55,706 nucleotides of DNA. It comes from Betaproteobacteria bacterium. GTDB taxonomy: Bacteria > Pseudomonadota > Gammaproteobacteria > Burkholderiales > UBA3065. The notes beneath the pieces were generated by a model, which was not told where the DNA came from, did not search any database, and saw nothing but the letters and a program-made list of their open reading frames with translations. The DNA lies in contig RFMI01000032.1 of assembly GCA_009927815.1 (NCBI GenBank), positions 1 to 55,706 of the forward strand, in the 5' to 3' direction. The translations under genes were made by a program, and so were the position numbers. Positions 15,797 to 25,535 of the stretch are shown piece after piece; the first letter of the stretch is position 1; each line of letters starts with the position of its first letter.

Positions 15797-17227
15797 ACCC
15801 GTTCAGCAAACAGGGTCGTCAGATGTGGCTGCGAATCAGCCCAAGGCTGCTGCCGTTCGCCGACATCGCCACTGCCGACCTGCCTTTGGCGCGCTTGTTG
15901 CGGCTGTCGTTGTTCCAGGTGTCGGTGGGGCTGGTGACGGCTCTGTTGGTCGGTACCCTCAACCGGATCATGATCGTTGAGCTGGGCGTGGGTGCGTGGC
16001 TAGTGTCGCTGATGGTCGCGGTGCCTTTGCTGGTGGCGCCGTTTCGCGCCGTGGTGGGGTTCAAGTCAGATGTTCATCGGTCAGTTCTAGGGTGGCGGCG
16101 GGTGCCGTACATCTGGTTGGGGACCCTGATGCAGTTCGGCGGCCTGGCGATCATGCCGTTCGCCCTCATCTTGTTGTCGGGGGACTCGCATTGGCCCGCC
16201 TGGTTCGGTCAAGCCTCTGCGGCGCTCGCCTTCCTGCTGGTCGGAATGGGTGTGCAGACCACGCAGACCGCAGGTCTGGCGCTGGCCACCGACCTCGCTG
16301 CCGAAACCACCCGGCCGCGGGTTGTGGCGCTGATGTACACCATGCTGCTGCTGGGCATGATGACCAGCGGCATCGTCTTCAGCCTGCTGCTACAGGATTT
16401 CAGTCCGGTCAAGCTGATCAAGGTGGTGCAAGGCGCCGCCGCCTGCACCCTCGCGCTCAATCTCATCGCTTTGTGGAAGCAGGAGCCGCGGCGGCCGCAT
16501 CTGACCCATCCGAGTCTCGAGCGACCGACCTTTGCCGCCAGCTGGAACGCCTTCGCCGCCAATCCGACGACGTTGCGTTTCCTGGTCGCGCTGGGATTGG
16601 GTACGGCGGCATTCAATATGCAGGACATCGTCCTTGAGCCCTACGGTGCCCAAATTCTCGGACTCAGCGTGGCGGAGACCTCGTCGCTGACGGCGCTGAT
16701 GGCTGGCGGTGCGCTGTTCGCCTTCGCGCTGGCGGCGCGCGCTCTGGCGGCGGGCGTCAATCCCTATCGCCTGTCGGCGCTCGGGCTGGTGGTGGGGCTT
16801 TGGGCTTTTGCCGCGGTGTTGTTCGCAGATCCGCTTGAGTCGCCCTTGATGTTCCGGGTCGGTGTGGTGTTGATCGGTTTTGGCGGCGGCTTCTTTTCGG
16901 TGGGCACCCTGACATCTGCCATGGGGTTGGAAGAACGCGGTTTCACGGGCATGGCTTTGGGGCGCATGGGGTGCGGTTCAGGCCAGCTGCATGGGGCTTG
17001 CAATCGCGATCGGTGGCGCCCTGCGCGACTGGGTCTCCGCGCTGGGCGTGCACGGCTTGTTGGGCGAGGCCATGAATTATTCGTCCTCGGGGTACGCAAC
17101 GGTCTACGGACTGGAGCTGGTGCTGTTGTTTGCAGGGCTTGTAGTGATCGGGCCACTGGTTCGCAATCGCAGCGCATCGAGTCAATCAGAGGTTGGCAAG
17201 TTCGGTCTGGCTGAATTCCCCGGCTGA
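15793..17227 (+). CDS. lhaA: LhaA/PucC-family major facilitator, with an apparent 1-nt frameshift at 16959-16962
   Basis: Starts MNPFSKQGRQMWLRISPRLLPFADIATADLP; BCH2/PucC family TM protein; C-terminus continues in another frame as GAWGAVQASCMGLAIAIGGALRDWVSALG...EFPG*. Confidence 0.88.
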
Positions 17228-17250
17228 CCGACGACATAAGGGAGACAACA

Positions 17251-18018
17251 ATGGGAACTGGAGCGATTACCGGATTTTTCGATGTGGCGCAGTTGGCCAT
17301 CTACATGTTCTGGCTGTTCTTTGCCGGCCTCTGTTATTACTTGATCTTCGAGAGCAAGCGAGAGGGCTTCCCCTTGGATTCGGGGCTGCGCAATGGCCGT
17401 CGCGACCCAGGCATCATCGCGATGCCGAAGCCTAAGGTTTACCGCTTGCAGCATGGCGGCGAATACTTGGCCCCGCACGACCGTGACTGGCAGGATCCGC
17501 CGCCCAAAGCCCAAGCCATCGCCGGCTTTGCGGGCGCCCCCATGGAGCCCACCGGCAATCCGATGCTCGACGGCGTGGGTCCTGGTGCCTACACCAACCG
17601 CGCTGATCGTCCCGATATGACCTATGAAGGGCTGCTGCGCATCGTGCCGCTGCGAATCGCTGCCGCCGAGGGCTTCGACATCGAGCATGGTGAGACCGAT
17701 CCGCGCGGATTCGCCGTGTTGGGCGCCGACGGGCAGGCCGGCGGTACGGTGGTGGACCTGTGGGTCGACCGTTCCGAGCACCTGTTCCGTTACATTGAAG
17801 TTGACGCTGCCGGCCACCGCGTTTTGGTGCCGATGAACCTTGCACGGGTCGGCAAACGTGACGTGCGCGTGCAGTCCTTGCTCGGCAGCCAGCTTGCCGC
17901 GATTCCCAAGACGGCCAATCCTGAGCAAGTGACCTGGCTTGAGGAAGAGAAGATCTTCGGTTACTTCGGCGGTGGCACGCTATACGCCGAGCCGAGCCGT
18001 CAGGAGCCACTGTTTTGA
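17251..18018 (+). CDS. puhA: photosynthetic reaction center H subunit
   Basis: 255 aa; MGTGAITGFFDVAQLAIYMFWLFFAGLCYYLIFESKREGFPL and PRC-barrel-like C-terminal region. Confidence 0.97.
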   Translation: MGTGAITGFFDVAQLAIYMFWLFFAGLCYYLIFESKREGFPLDSGLRNGRRDPGIIAMPKPKVYRLQHGGEYLAPHDRDWQDPPPKAQAIAGFAGAPMEPTGNPMLDGVGPGAYTNRADRPDMTYEGLLRIVPLRIAAAEGFDIEHGETDPRGFAVLGADGQAGGTVVDLWVDRSEHLFRYIEVDAAGHRVLVPMNLARVGKRDVRVQSLLGSQLAAIPKTANPEQVTWLEEEKIFGYFGGGTLYAEPSRQEPLF

Positions 18019-18704
18019 GCGGCATCGACCACAAGCATTTCCCGGGGCCGGAGCACGATTTCGAGCCGGAGCCCGGGCTCCCTGAGCGGCTGCCAGAGAC
18101 CGAGCAACTGCTGTGGCAGGGGCAGCCTGACACCGCCGCTGTCGCCCGTTCGGTGTTCCACATTCGTGCAGTGGCGGCATATTTCTTGGCGCTGTTGGTC
18201 TGGAAGCTGGTGGCCGATTGGCACGATGGCGCGAGTCTCGGTAGCGCGGCATGGGAGACCCTGAAGGTGGCGCCGTTGCCGATGGCGGGTCTTGGGCTGC
18301 TGTACGGGCTGGCGCATCTGACCGCCCGTAGCACGCTCTACACCATCACCAGCAAGCGAGTGGTGTTGCGCATTGGCATCGTTCTGAGCGTTACATTCAA
18401 CCTGCCGTTCAGTCGCATCGCCGCAGCCGATCTGCGTCGTGATGGCAGCGGTCATGGCGATGTCTCGCTGCGTCTCGCCGAGGGCGAGCGCATCGCGTTT
18501 GCCCACCTATGGCCACATGTCCGGCCGTGGCGTTTCGCACAGCCGCAGCCGACGCTGCGCGGGCTTGCCGACGCGGCCAGCGTCGCCAAGGTGTTGGCTC
18601 AGGCGTGGTCGAGCGCCCGACAGCAGCCGGCCTCGGCCATCGTCGACCGGGCCAGCGTGTTCGATCCGTTGGTCTCGCCGGTGCGTGGGGTGAGCGTCCA
18701 ATGA
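18015..18704 (+). CDS. puhB: photosynthetic complex assembly protein PuhB (TTG start)
   Basis: 229 aa; PH-domain-like membrane protein directly after puhA; TTGA overlap. Confidence 0.92.
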   Translation: MSGIDHKHFPGPEHDFEPEPGLPERLPETEQLLWQGQPDTAAVARSVFHIRAVAAYFLALLVWKLVADWHDGASLGSAAWETLKVAPLPMAGLGLLYGLAHLTARSTLYTITSKRVVLRIGIVLSVTFNLPFSRIAAADLRRDGSGHGDVSLRLAEGERIAFAHLWPHVRPWRFAQPQPTLRGLADAASVAKVLAQAWSSARQQPASAIVDRASVFDPLVSPVRGVSVQ

Positions 18705-19240
18705 GCCGCGGATTCCGGCATCTCCGCCGCCAGACTCCGGCCCTGTTGCGAGTGATCTCGCCATGGCTGCTCCTGGCGTTGGCGGTGTTGCCGGCCCTCG
18801 GTTTTTGGCTGGGCCTGACAGTCAAAGGCGAACCGCAACCGCAGTCCGCCGCCAAGGCTGACAGTCAACAGCGTCCGCGTTCGGTGGTTCGAACCGGAGG
18901 TGACGACCCGCGGATTGTCCGGTACGTCAACCATCGCGACCTGCGATTCGTTGACCGCAGTGACGGTTCGGTGTCGGTGATTGACGCACTCACTGGTCGT
19001 GAAGTGCACCGCGTGGTGGGCGAGGCGGGCTTTGTTCGAGGCGTGTTGCGGGCGATGGCGCGGGAGCGTCGGCGCTTGGCGGCGGACAGCCAGATCCCTT
19101 TTCAGCTCAGTCGAGGCCGGGGCGGTCAATTGACCCTCAGTGACCCGGCCACCGGCGAGTCGATACCGCTCAACTCGTTCGGCTCGACCAATGTCGCGGC
19201 CTTTGCCCGTTTTCTCGAGACCCCGGGAGGCGCGTCATGA
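18701..19240 (+). CDS. puhC: photosynthetic complex assembly protein PuhC
   Basis: Starts MSRGFRHLRRQTPALLRVISPWLLLALAVLPALGFWLG; TM anchor; position after puhB. ORF-track start at 18509 is spurious. Confidence 0.88.
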   Translation: MSRGFRHLRRQTPALLRVISPWLLLALAVLPALGFWLGLTVKGEPQPQSAAKADSQQRPRSVVRTGGDDPRIVRYVNHRDLRFVDRSDGSVSVIDALTGREVHRVVGEAGFVRGVLRAMARERRRLAADSQIPFQLSRGRGGQLTLSDPATGESIPLNSFGSTNVAAFARFLETPGGAS

Positions 19241-19602
19241 GCGCACGCGCAGCTGAGGCCGTTAGCACCGTGCCGTGTCGCGTCGAATTGGCGCACACCG
19301 CCCACGATTGCTACGCCCACGTCATCTTGCAGGGCATCGACGTGGGCCCTGGCGACGAGGTGCTGGTGCACAACCCGCCGACCCGCATCGCCTGGGGTGA
19401 GCAGTACGCGGTCGAGCGCCGCGCCACGGTGTCGCGTGCCTCGTGGTGGGCGCGCGCCAAGACCTTCCTGCTGTCGCGATTCGAGCTCGATCTGCTCTAC
19501 GAGGTCAGCTTCTCGGAGCGCCGCTTTTCGTCCACTCGCAAGTATCCGCGGCCGCACGCCGCCCACGTCAAGACCCTGGTCGCGCAAAGGAAACAGCCAT
19601 GA
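19237..19602 (+). CDS. small soluble protein encoded between puhC and acsF, function unknown
   Basis: 121 aa; ATGA overlaps with both puhC and acsF. Confidence 0.8.
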   Translation: MSARAAEAVSTVPCRVELAHTAHDCYAHVILQGIDVGPGDEVLVHNPPTRIAWGEQYAVERRATVSRASWWARAKTFLLSRFELDLLYEVSFSERRFSSTRKYPRPHAAHVKTLVAQRKQP

Positions 19603-20684
19603 ACGCCATGACCGACGCCGAGCAACTCCAGCAGGAGCATGTGCTCAACGATTCGACGCAGCGCGCGCAGAAGAACACCTTGCTCGATCCGCGCTTCTAC
19701 ACCACCGACTTCGATGCCATGGACCGCATGGACATCGGCAGCGTCCGCGGGCAGTGGGACGCACTCATGGCGGAGTTCAAGGCCGACCCGAATAACGGGC
19801 ACTTCGAGCGACCGGTCGACATGCTCGGCAAGGACTACTCGCACCTGCCCGACGAGCTCTACCAAGAATTCGTCGATTTCCTGATCAGCTCGGTCACCGC
19901 CGAATTCTCTGGTTGCGTGCTCTACGCCGAGATCCGCCGCCGCGTGAAGAATCAGGACATGAAGGACCTGTTCGGTTACATGGCGCGCGACGAGTCGCGC
20001 CACGCCGGGTTCATCAACCAGTGGCTCAAGGATTTTGGCATCGGCGTCGATTTAGGCTTTTTGGTTAAAGCCAAGAAGTACACGTACTTCAAGCCCAAGT
20101 TCATTTTCTACGCCACCTACCTCTCGGAAAAGATCGGGTACGCGCGGTACATCACCATCTACCGACAAATCGAGCGGCATCCGGAGCGCTGCTTCCACCC
20201 GATCTTTCAATGGTTCCAAGAGTGGTGCAACGACGAGTTCCGCCACGGCGAGGCGTTTGCCCTGCTGATGCGCGCCGACCCGACGCTCACCAGCGGCGTC
20301 AACCGCTTGTGGATCCGCTTCTTCACCCTGGCCGTGTTTGCCACCATGTACGTGCGCGACCACGCGCGGCCGGTGTTCCACGAGGCGCTCGGGCTTGAGC
20401 CGGCTGCCTACGATATGGAAGTGTTCCGCGTCACCCGAGAGATCTCGCAACAGGTGTTCCCGGTCACGCTGGATTTTGAGGCGCCGGCGTTCCGCGCCGG
20501 TCTCGAGCGCTTGCGAGTCATCGCCGAAGCCATCGACACGGCCAAGCGTGAGGGCGGCGTACTCAACCGGGTCCGCCGTGTGGTGTTGCCGCTGGCTGCT
20601 GCCGCGACTTTCGTCCGCATGTTCTTTTTGCCGACGCGCAGCCACGCTCTCCCGCAAAACCCGCGCCTCGAGCCGGTCTGGTAA
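19599..20684 (+). CDS. acsF: aerobic Mg-protoporphyrin IX monomethyl ester (oxidative) cyclase
   Basis: 361 aa from MNAMTDAEQ; di-iron carboxylate protein motifs ([52 protein letters not shown]). Confidence 0.97.
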   Translation: MNAMTDAEQLQQEHVLNDSTQRAQKNTLLDPRFYTTDFDAMDRMDIGSVRGQWDALMAEFKADPNNGHFERPVDMLGKDYSHLPDELYQEFVDFLISSVTAEFSGCVLYAEIRRRVKNQDMKDLFGYMARDESRHAGFINQWLKDFGIGVDLGFLVKAKKYTYFKPKFIFYATYLSEKIGYARYITIYRQIERHPERCFHPIFQWFQEWCNDEFRHGEAFALLMRADPTLTSGVNRLWIRFFTLAVFATMYVRDHARPVFHEALGLEPAAYDMEVFRVTREISQQVFPVTLDFEAPAFRAGLERLRVIAEAIDTAKREGGVLNRVRRVVLPLAAAATFVRMFFLPTRSHALPQNPRLEPVW

Positions 20685-20693
20685 GGGCCCCCG

Positions 20694-21494
20694 ATGTCTG
20701 AGATCGTTCTGCCGGCACTGTTCACCCTGTTCGCATGGTGGATCAGCACTGGCGTGATCATTTGGCTCAACCGTTTGCCGAGGCGCACCTACCGGCTCAC
20801 CTTCACCCTGGCGAGTTGGGTCATGGTGGCGGCGTTCTGGGGTCTTGCGGCGGCTCGTAACGACCAGACCATTGCCGGCGCGTATTGCGGCTTCAGTTGT
20901 GCCCTGTTGATCTGGGCTTGGCAGGAGATCGCGTTCTTGCTCGGCTACGTTACGGGTCCTCGCCGTGTCGACTGCCCGGCGGATGCGGTCGGCTGGCGCC
21001 GGGTCGGCTTCGCGCTCCAGGCGGTGCTGCATCACGAGCTGGCGCTCTTACTGTTGGGCTTCGGGGTCTTTGTGGTTAGCTGGGGCGGCAGCAACCAGGT
21101 GGGGCTCGCCACCTATCTTGTGTTTTGGGTGATGCGGCAGAGCGCCAAGCTCAATGTGTTCCTGGGCGTGCGCAATCTGTCCGAGAGTTTTTTGCCGGCC
21201 CATCTGCGCTACCTGCAGACCTATTTCAGCCGCAAGCCGATCAACGCCCTGTTCCCGCTGTCGGTGACGCTCCCTGCGGCGATCGCCTTCGTGTTGTGGG
21301 AGTCGGCCGCGCGCGCCGGCGCGTCGCCATTTGAGACTACGGCCTGCAGCCTGCTGGGAATGCTGCTGAGCCTCGCCATCCTCGAGCACTGGTTCATGGT
21401 CCTGCCACTGCCGTTCGAACGGCTCTGGCAGTGGGGTATGGGTACACCGGTCGAAGCGCGGCCGGCCACCCGTCTGGGAATGGAGGTCACATGA
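20694..21494 (+). CDS. puhE: PuhE-family (DUF3623) membrane protein
   Basis: 266 aa polytopic protein; [52 protein letters not shown]; follows acsF. Confidence 0.88.
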   Translation: MSEIVLPALFTLFAWWISTGVIIWLNRLPRRTYRLTFTLASWVMVAAFWGLAAARNDQTIAGAYCGFSCALLIWAWQEIAFLLGYVTGPRRVDCPADAVGWRRVGFALQAVLHHELALLLLGFGVFVVSWGGSNQVGLATYLVFWVMRQSAKLNVFLGVRNLSESFLPAHLRYLQTYFSRKPINALFPLSVTLPAAIAFVLWESAARAGASPFETTACSLLGMLLSLAILEHWFMVLPLPFERLWQWGMGTPVEARPATRLGMEVT

Positions 21495-23452
21495 ACTCAT
21501 TCGATCGCAGCGCAACCATCGAGGCGCTGGATAGCGCACAATTCGCGCCCATGGAAGAGTTGGAATCAATCTTGGAGCGGGTCAACAGTCCGGCGCAGGT
21601 GCGTGCGCTGGGTCGTCCCCAACTCAAGCAGCTGGCCGATGAGTTGCGCGAGTTCTTGTTGCGATCGGTGGCCAGCACGGGCGGGCATCTGTCGTCCAAT
21701 TTGGGGACGGTCGAACTCACGGTGGCCATCCACCACGTGTTCAACCTGCCGTATGACCGTCTGATTTGGGACGTGGGTCATCAGAGCTATCCGCACAAGA
21801 TCCTCACCGGCCGCCGCGAGCGCATGGGGAGCCTGCGCCAGCTCAACGGCTTGTCCGGGTTCCCGAGGCGTTGCGAGAGCGAGTACGACCACTTTGGTAC
21901 TGCTCATTCGTCGACCAGCATCTCCGCGGCGCTGGGCATGGCCATCGCGTCGCGCCAGAAGGGCGAGCACGAGGGCCCTGACCGTCGTCGTCATGTCGCG
22001 GTGATTGGCGATGGTGCGATGAGCGCGGGCTTGGCCTTTGAGGCCCTCAACAATGCGGGCATCGAGCGCGACATCGATCTGCTGGTCATCCTCAATGACA
22101 ACGAGATGTCGATCAGCCCGCCGGTGGGCGCGTTGTCGAAATACCTGACCCGCTTGCTCTCGGGGCCGCTGTACACCACCGCCAAAGAGATGGGCAAGCA
22201 GGTGCTCAGCACCATGCCGTCGATGCGCGAGCTCGCGCATCGGGTGGAAGAGGCGGCCAAGGGTTTTGTGACGCCGGGCACGCTGTTCGAGGAGTTCGGA
22301 TTCAACTATGTCGGGCCGATTGATGGCCACGACCTTGACGCGCTGGTGCCGACCCTGTTGAATCTGCGCCGCCTCAAAGGACCGCAATTTCTGCACGTGG
22401 TCACCAAGAAAGGCGCCGGCTACGAGCGCGCCGAGGCCGACCCGATCCTGTATCACGGGCCCGGCAAATTCGATCCGGCTGCGGGCATCAAGCCGGCAGT
22501 CGCGCCGGCCAAACCCACCTACTCGGCGGTGTTCGGCCGTTGGCTGTGCGACGCCGCAGCGGCTGATCCGCGGGTGGTGGCGATCACTCCGGCGATGCGC
22601 GAGGGCTCGGGCATGGTCGAATACGCCGAGCGCTTCCCCGATCGCTACTACGACGTGGGCATCGCCGAGCAGCACGCCGTGACCTTCGCTGCCGGCATCG
22701 CCTGTGAGGGCCTGCGCCCGGTGGTGGCGATTTACAGTACTTTTTTGCAGCGGGCCTACGACCAGCTGATCCACGATGTCGCCTTGCAGAAGTTGCCGGT
22801 CGTGTTCGCGCTCGACCGTGCCGGTCTGGTGGGCGCCGATGGCGCGACCCACGCTGGCATCTACGACTACAGTTTCCTGCGCTGCATCCCGCACATGCTG
22901 ATCATGGCGCCAAAGGACGAGTTGGAATGTCGCCGCATGCTGAGTACGGGCCTCGCCTACGACGGTCCCAGCGCCGTCAGATACCCGCGCGGCGCGGGCA
23001 CGGGTGTTGACGCCACCAATACGCTGGAGCCGCTGCCGATCGCTCGCGCCGAGACGCTGCGCAGCAGCGGCGCCGCCGAGGGCGCGCGGGTGGCTGTCCT
23101 TGCATTCGGGTCGATGGTGGCGCCGGCACTCAAGGCAGCCGAGGCGCTCGACGCGACGGTGGTCAATATGCGCTTCGTCAAGCCGATCGACCTCGAGATG
23201 ATCGAATCTGTGGCGAACAGTCACAGTCTGATTGTCACTGTCGAGGAACACGTCATCCCGGGTGGTGCGGGGTCGGCGTGCGCCGAGGCGCTGGTGGCCT
23301 TGGGTGATCGCATCCCGATGGTGCCGATCCATCATCTGGGCCTGCCCGACCGGTTCATCGACCACGGCGATCACGCGACGCTGTTAGCGATGGAAGGCCT
23401 GGACGCGGCTGGCATCGAGGCCAGCATTCGCCGGCTGCTCGCCGGCGACTAA
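21491..23452 (+). CDS. dxs: 1-deoxy-D-xylulose-5-phosphate synthase
   Basis: 653 aa; [68 protein letters not shown] overlap with puhE. Confidence 0.97.
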   Translation: MNSFDRSATIEALDSAQFAPMEELESILERVNSPAQVRALGRPQLKQLADELREFLLRSVASTGGHLSSNLGTVELTVAIHHVFNLPYDRLIWDVGHQSYPHKILTGRRERMGSLRQLNGLSGFPRRCESEYDHFGTAHSSTSISAALGMAIASRQKGEHEGPDRRRHVAVIGDGAMSAGLAFEALNNAGIERDIDLLVILNDNEMSISPPVGALSKYLTRLLSGPLYTTAKEMGKQVLSTMPSMRELAHRVEEAAKGFVTPGTLFEEFGFNYVGPIDGHDLDALVPTLLNLRRLKGPQFLHVVTKKGAGYERAEADPILYHGPGKFDPAAGIKPAVAPAKPTYSAVFGRWLCDAAAADPRVVAITPAMREGSGMVEYAERFPDRYYDVGIAEQHAVTFAAGIACEGLRPVVAIYSTFLQRAYDQLIHDVALQKLPVVFALDRAGLVGADGATHAGIYDYSFLRCIPHMLIMAPKDELECRRMLSTGLAYDGPSAVRYPRGAGTGVDATNTLEPLPIARAETLRSSGAAEGARVAVLAFGSMVAPALKAAEALDATVVNMRFVKPIDLEMIESVANSHSLIVTVEEHVIPGGAGSACAEALVALGDRIPMVPIHHLGLPDRFIDHGDHATLLAMEGLDAAGIEASIRRLLAGD

Positions 23453-23477
23453 GCGTTTGCCCGCGACGGTGCGTGGC

Positions 23478-24596
23478 TCAGATCAACTGAGCCAGCGTTC
23501 CGGCAGGCATGGGCTGGCCTAGCAGGAAGCCCTGGCCGCAGTCGCAGCCAAGATCGATCAGCACCTGCAATTGGTCGTCGGCCTCGATGCCCTCGGCGAT
23601 GACCAGCATGTCCAGTCGATGGGCCAAGCGGATGATGGTGCCGACCACTTCGCGCGAGATGCTGTCGGTGGCAATGTCGCTGACGAAACTGCGGTCGAGC
23701 TTCAGCGTGTCGATGCGGTAGTCCCGGAGCCGTGACAGTGAGGAATAGCCCACCCCGAAATCGTCGATGGCGATGTGCATGCCCAAGGCTCGCAGCTGTT
23801 CGAGCTTGGACGCTGCGCTCAGTTCGTCGTCGATCAGCGCCGATTCGGTGATCTCGAGGCGCAGCCAGTCCGGGCTGGCGCCGGAGGTGTGGATCGTCGC
23901 GGCGAAGCGCTCGACCAGTTGGCTGCAACGCAACTGGTGGGCCGAGACGTTGACTGACAGCGGCACGATTCTGCCGATGTCGCGCTGCCAAGCTGACAGT
24001 TGTTCGCAGGCGCTGCGAAGCGCGAACAGGCCGAACGCGTCGATGTCGCCGGTGAGTTCGGCCAGTGGGATGAAATGGTCCGGCGTCAAGGTGCCGTGCT
24101 CCGGGTGCTCCCAGCGCAGCAGGACTTCGGCAGAGATGAGCTGACGATCGCGCAATGCGAAGACGGGCTGATAGAGCGCGCGAATCTCTTCGCGACCAAT
24201 GGCGCCCGCAAGCGTCTCGATCAGTCCGGTGGTTTCCAGGGCGTGGGTCGCAGGTGCCCCCAGTGTCAGCGGCCGCAGGATCTCCGACCAGCCGATGACG
24301 CAGCCCTCGGCGTCAAGGATGACCGAGGCGCCCGCATGAATGTCCAGCAAATGGCCGTTGCGGTGTCGGCGTTGAATCCGGCTTCGACCTTCCCTCGGCA
24401 TCACCGGCTGTGCGCTCAGGTGCGGTGCCAGGGCGCCCATCACTTCGTCCGCCGAGAACCCGAGCAGCCGTTCGGCCGCCGCATTCCAGCTGGTGACACG
24501 GCCATCCGCCGAGTAGCTGACGATGGCGTCGCCGGCGCTTTGGATCAGCGCGGAAAAGAGAGCGTCGTCAGGTCGCTGATAAGCAGGGTGGTTCAC
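23478..24596 (-). CDS. PAS-EAL domain protein (putative cyclic-di-GMP phosphodiesterase)
   Basis: 372 aa; N-terminal PAS, EAL-domain motifs SAEVLLRW, LEITESALIDD, IDDFGVGYSSLSRLRDYRIDTLKLDRSFV, AEGIE, GFLLGQPMP. Confidence 0.92.
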   Translation of the reverse strand: MNHPAYQRPDDALFSALIQSAGDAIVSYSADGRVTSWNAAAERLLGFSADEVMGALAPHLSAQPVMPREGRSRIQRRHRNGHLLDIHAGASVILDAEGCVIGWSEILRPLTLGAPATHALETTGLIETLAGAIGREEIRALYQPVFALRDRQLISAEVLLRWEHPEHGTLTPDHFIPLAELTGDIDAFGLFALRSACEQLSAWQRDIGRIVPLSVNVSAHQLRCSQLVERFAATIHTSGASPDWLRLEITESALIDDELSAASKLEQLRALGMHIAIDDFGVGYSSLSRLRDYRIDTLKLDRSFVSDIATDSISREVVGTIIRLAHRLDMLVIAEGIEADDQLQVLIDLGCDCGQGFLLGQPMPAGTLAQLI

Positions 24597-24652
24597 CCGG
24601 CCATTGTTGGGGCATTGACGGCATGGGGCAAGGCCCGGGCAGCCGTGCCCGC

Positions 24653-24666
24653 TTGATCTGCATCAA
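24653..24666. promoter_or_regulatory. FNR/Anr box
   Basis: TTGATCTGCATCAA, exact match to TTGAT-N4-ATCAA. Confidence 0.7.
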
Positions 24667-24767
24667 ATTCCGCGTTGGCTGGACAGCGAGGCCCCGCCTC
24701 GATAGAGTCGAGGGATGTGGCTCAGGCCACCCCGCGATGGTCGAGATTGGCCGTGGCGCGCTCTTTT

Positions 24768-24863
24768 GGCGGGCCTCCCCGCATTGCAAGGTGGTGAACT
24801 TGGTCAGGGCCGGAAGGCAGCAGCCACAGCCGCTCACTGCAAGTGCCGGGGGCAAGGCTCGCC
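24768..24863 (+). ncRNA. ffs: small bacterial signal recognition particle RNA (4.5S)
   Basis: Core GGTCAGGGCCGGAAGGCAGCAGCCA; 5' GGCGGGCCT pairs with 3' AGGCTCGCC; near dnaX. Confidence 0.92.
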
Positions 24864-24905
24864 ACCCTCGCTTGTCGATCTCGCAATATCTGTGAAAGGT
24901 CCAAC

Positions 24906-25451
24906 ATGACACTGTCCGTCCTCCACCGCCGCGCCTTGGTTGCTCTCGCTGCCCTTTTGGTGTCTGCCCCCGCTGCTGCAGTCGATGGCATCTCGTTCAT
25001 TGCCGGAACCGGAGACGACGCCCAGATGGGTTCCGTGGGGCTGGTCTGGAACTGGGACAAGCAGTGGTTCAAGACCGGTGATTGGGCTCTGGGCGGCTAC
25101 TGGGAGGCTGATGCCTCGTACTGGCGAGGCGACGGCGGCGCCGATAAGAATAGCTTCGGCGGGATCGGCTTCACGCCGGTGTTCCGGTTCCAGAACTCGG
25201 GCATGGGCGGTTTGAGCCCGTACGTCGAGGCCGCTGTCGGGATCCACTTCTTCTCCGGGGTGAATCTGGCGGGCGGCAACAAGCTCGGCACGTCGTTCGA
25301 ATTTGGCGACCACGTGGGTGCGGGGTTCACCTTCGGCGACAAGCGTCAGTACGATCTTGGCTACCGTTTCCAGCACTATTCGAACGCGGGCATCTCGGGC
25401 AACAACGGCGGCGTGAACTTCCATCAACTGCGGTTGGGCATCGGTTTCTGA
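24906..25451 (+). CDS. pagL: PagL-like lipid A 3-O-deacylase / acyloxyacyl hydrolase family outer-membrane protein
   Basis: 181 aa with signal peptide, beta-barrel pattern and C-terminal YRFQHYSNAGISGNNGGVNFHQLRLGIGF with the family HxSNAG-type motif. Confidence 0.82.
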   Translation: MTLSVLHRRALVALAALLVSAPAAAVDGISFIAGTGDDAQMGSVGLVWNWDKQWFKTGDWALGGYWEADASYWRGDGGADKNSFGGIGFTPVFRFQNSGMGGLSPYVEAAVGIHFFSGVNLAGGNKLGTSFEFGDHVGAGFTFGDKRQYDLGYRFQHYSNAGISGNNGGVNFHQLRLGIGF

Positions 25452-25474
25452 GGGCTGTTCTCTGCCGGACCCGA

Positions 25475-25496
25475 GGGGCGCTGCGGCGCCCCTTTT
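25475..25496 (+). terminator. rho-independent terminator after pagL
   Basis: GGGGCGC-TGCG-GCGCCCC-TTTT. Confidence 0.8.
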
Positions 25497-25535
25497 GCTT
25501 ATGCGGGGAGCGGACGGCGGGCGCATAATGCCGGC

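Noticed and set aside
15046-17214. Genuine BchM-LhaA bifunctional fusion
   Set aside because: A one-base correction recovers both canonical termini and an ATGA junction, and a second break sits in the same ORF.
24653-24666. FNR box as part of the SRP RNA promoter
   Set aside because: Its position about 100 bp upstream of the RNA is less natural than the divergent EAL promoter, so it is assigned to that gene only tentatively.
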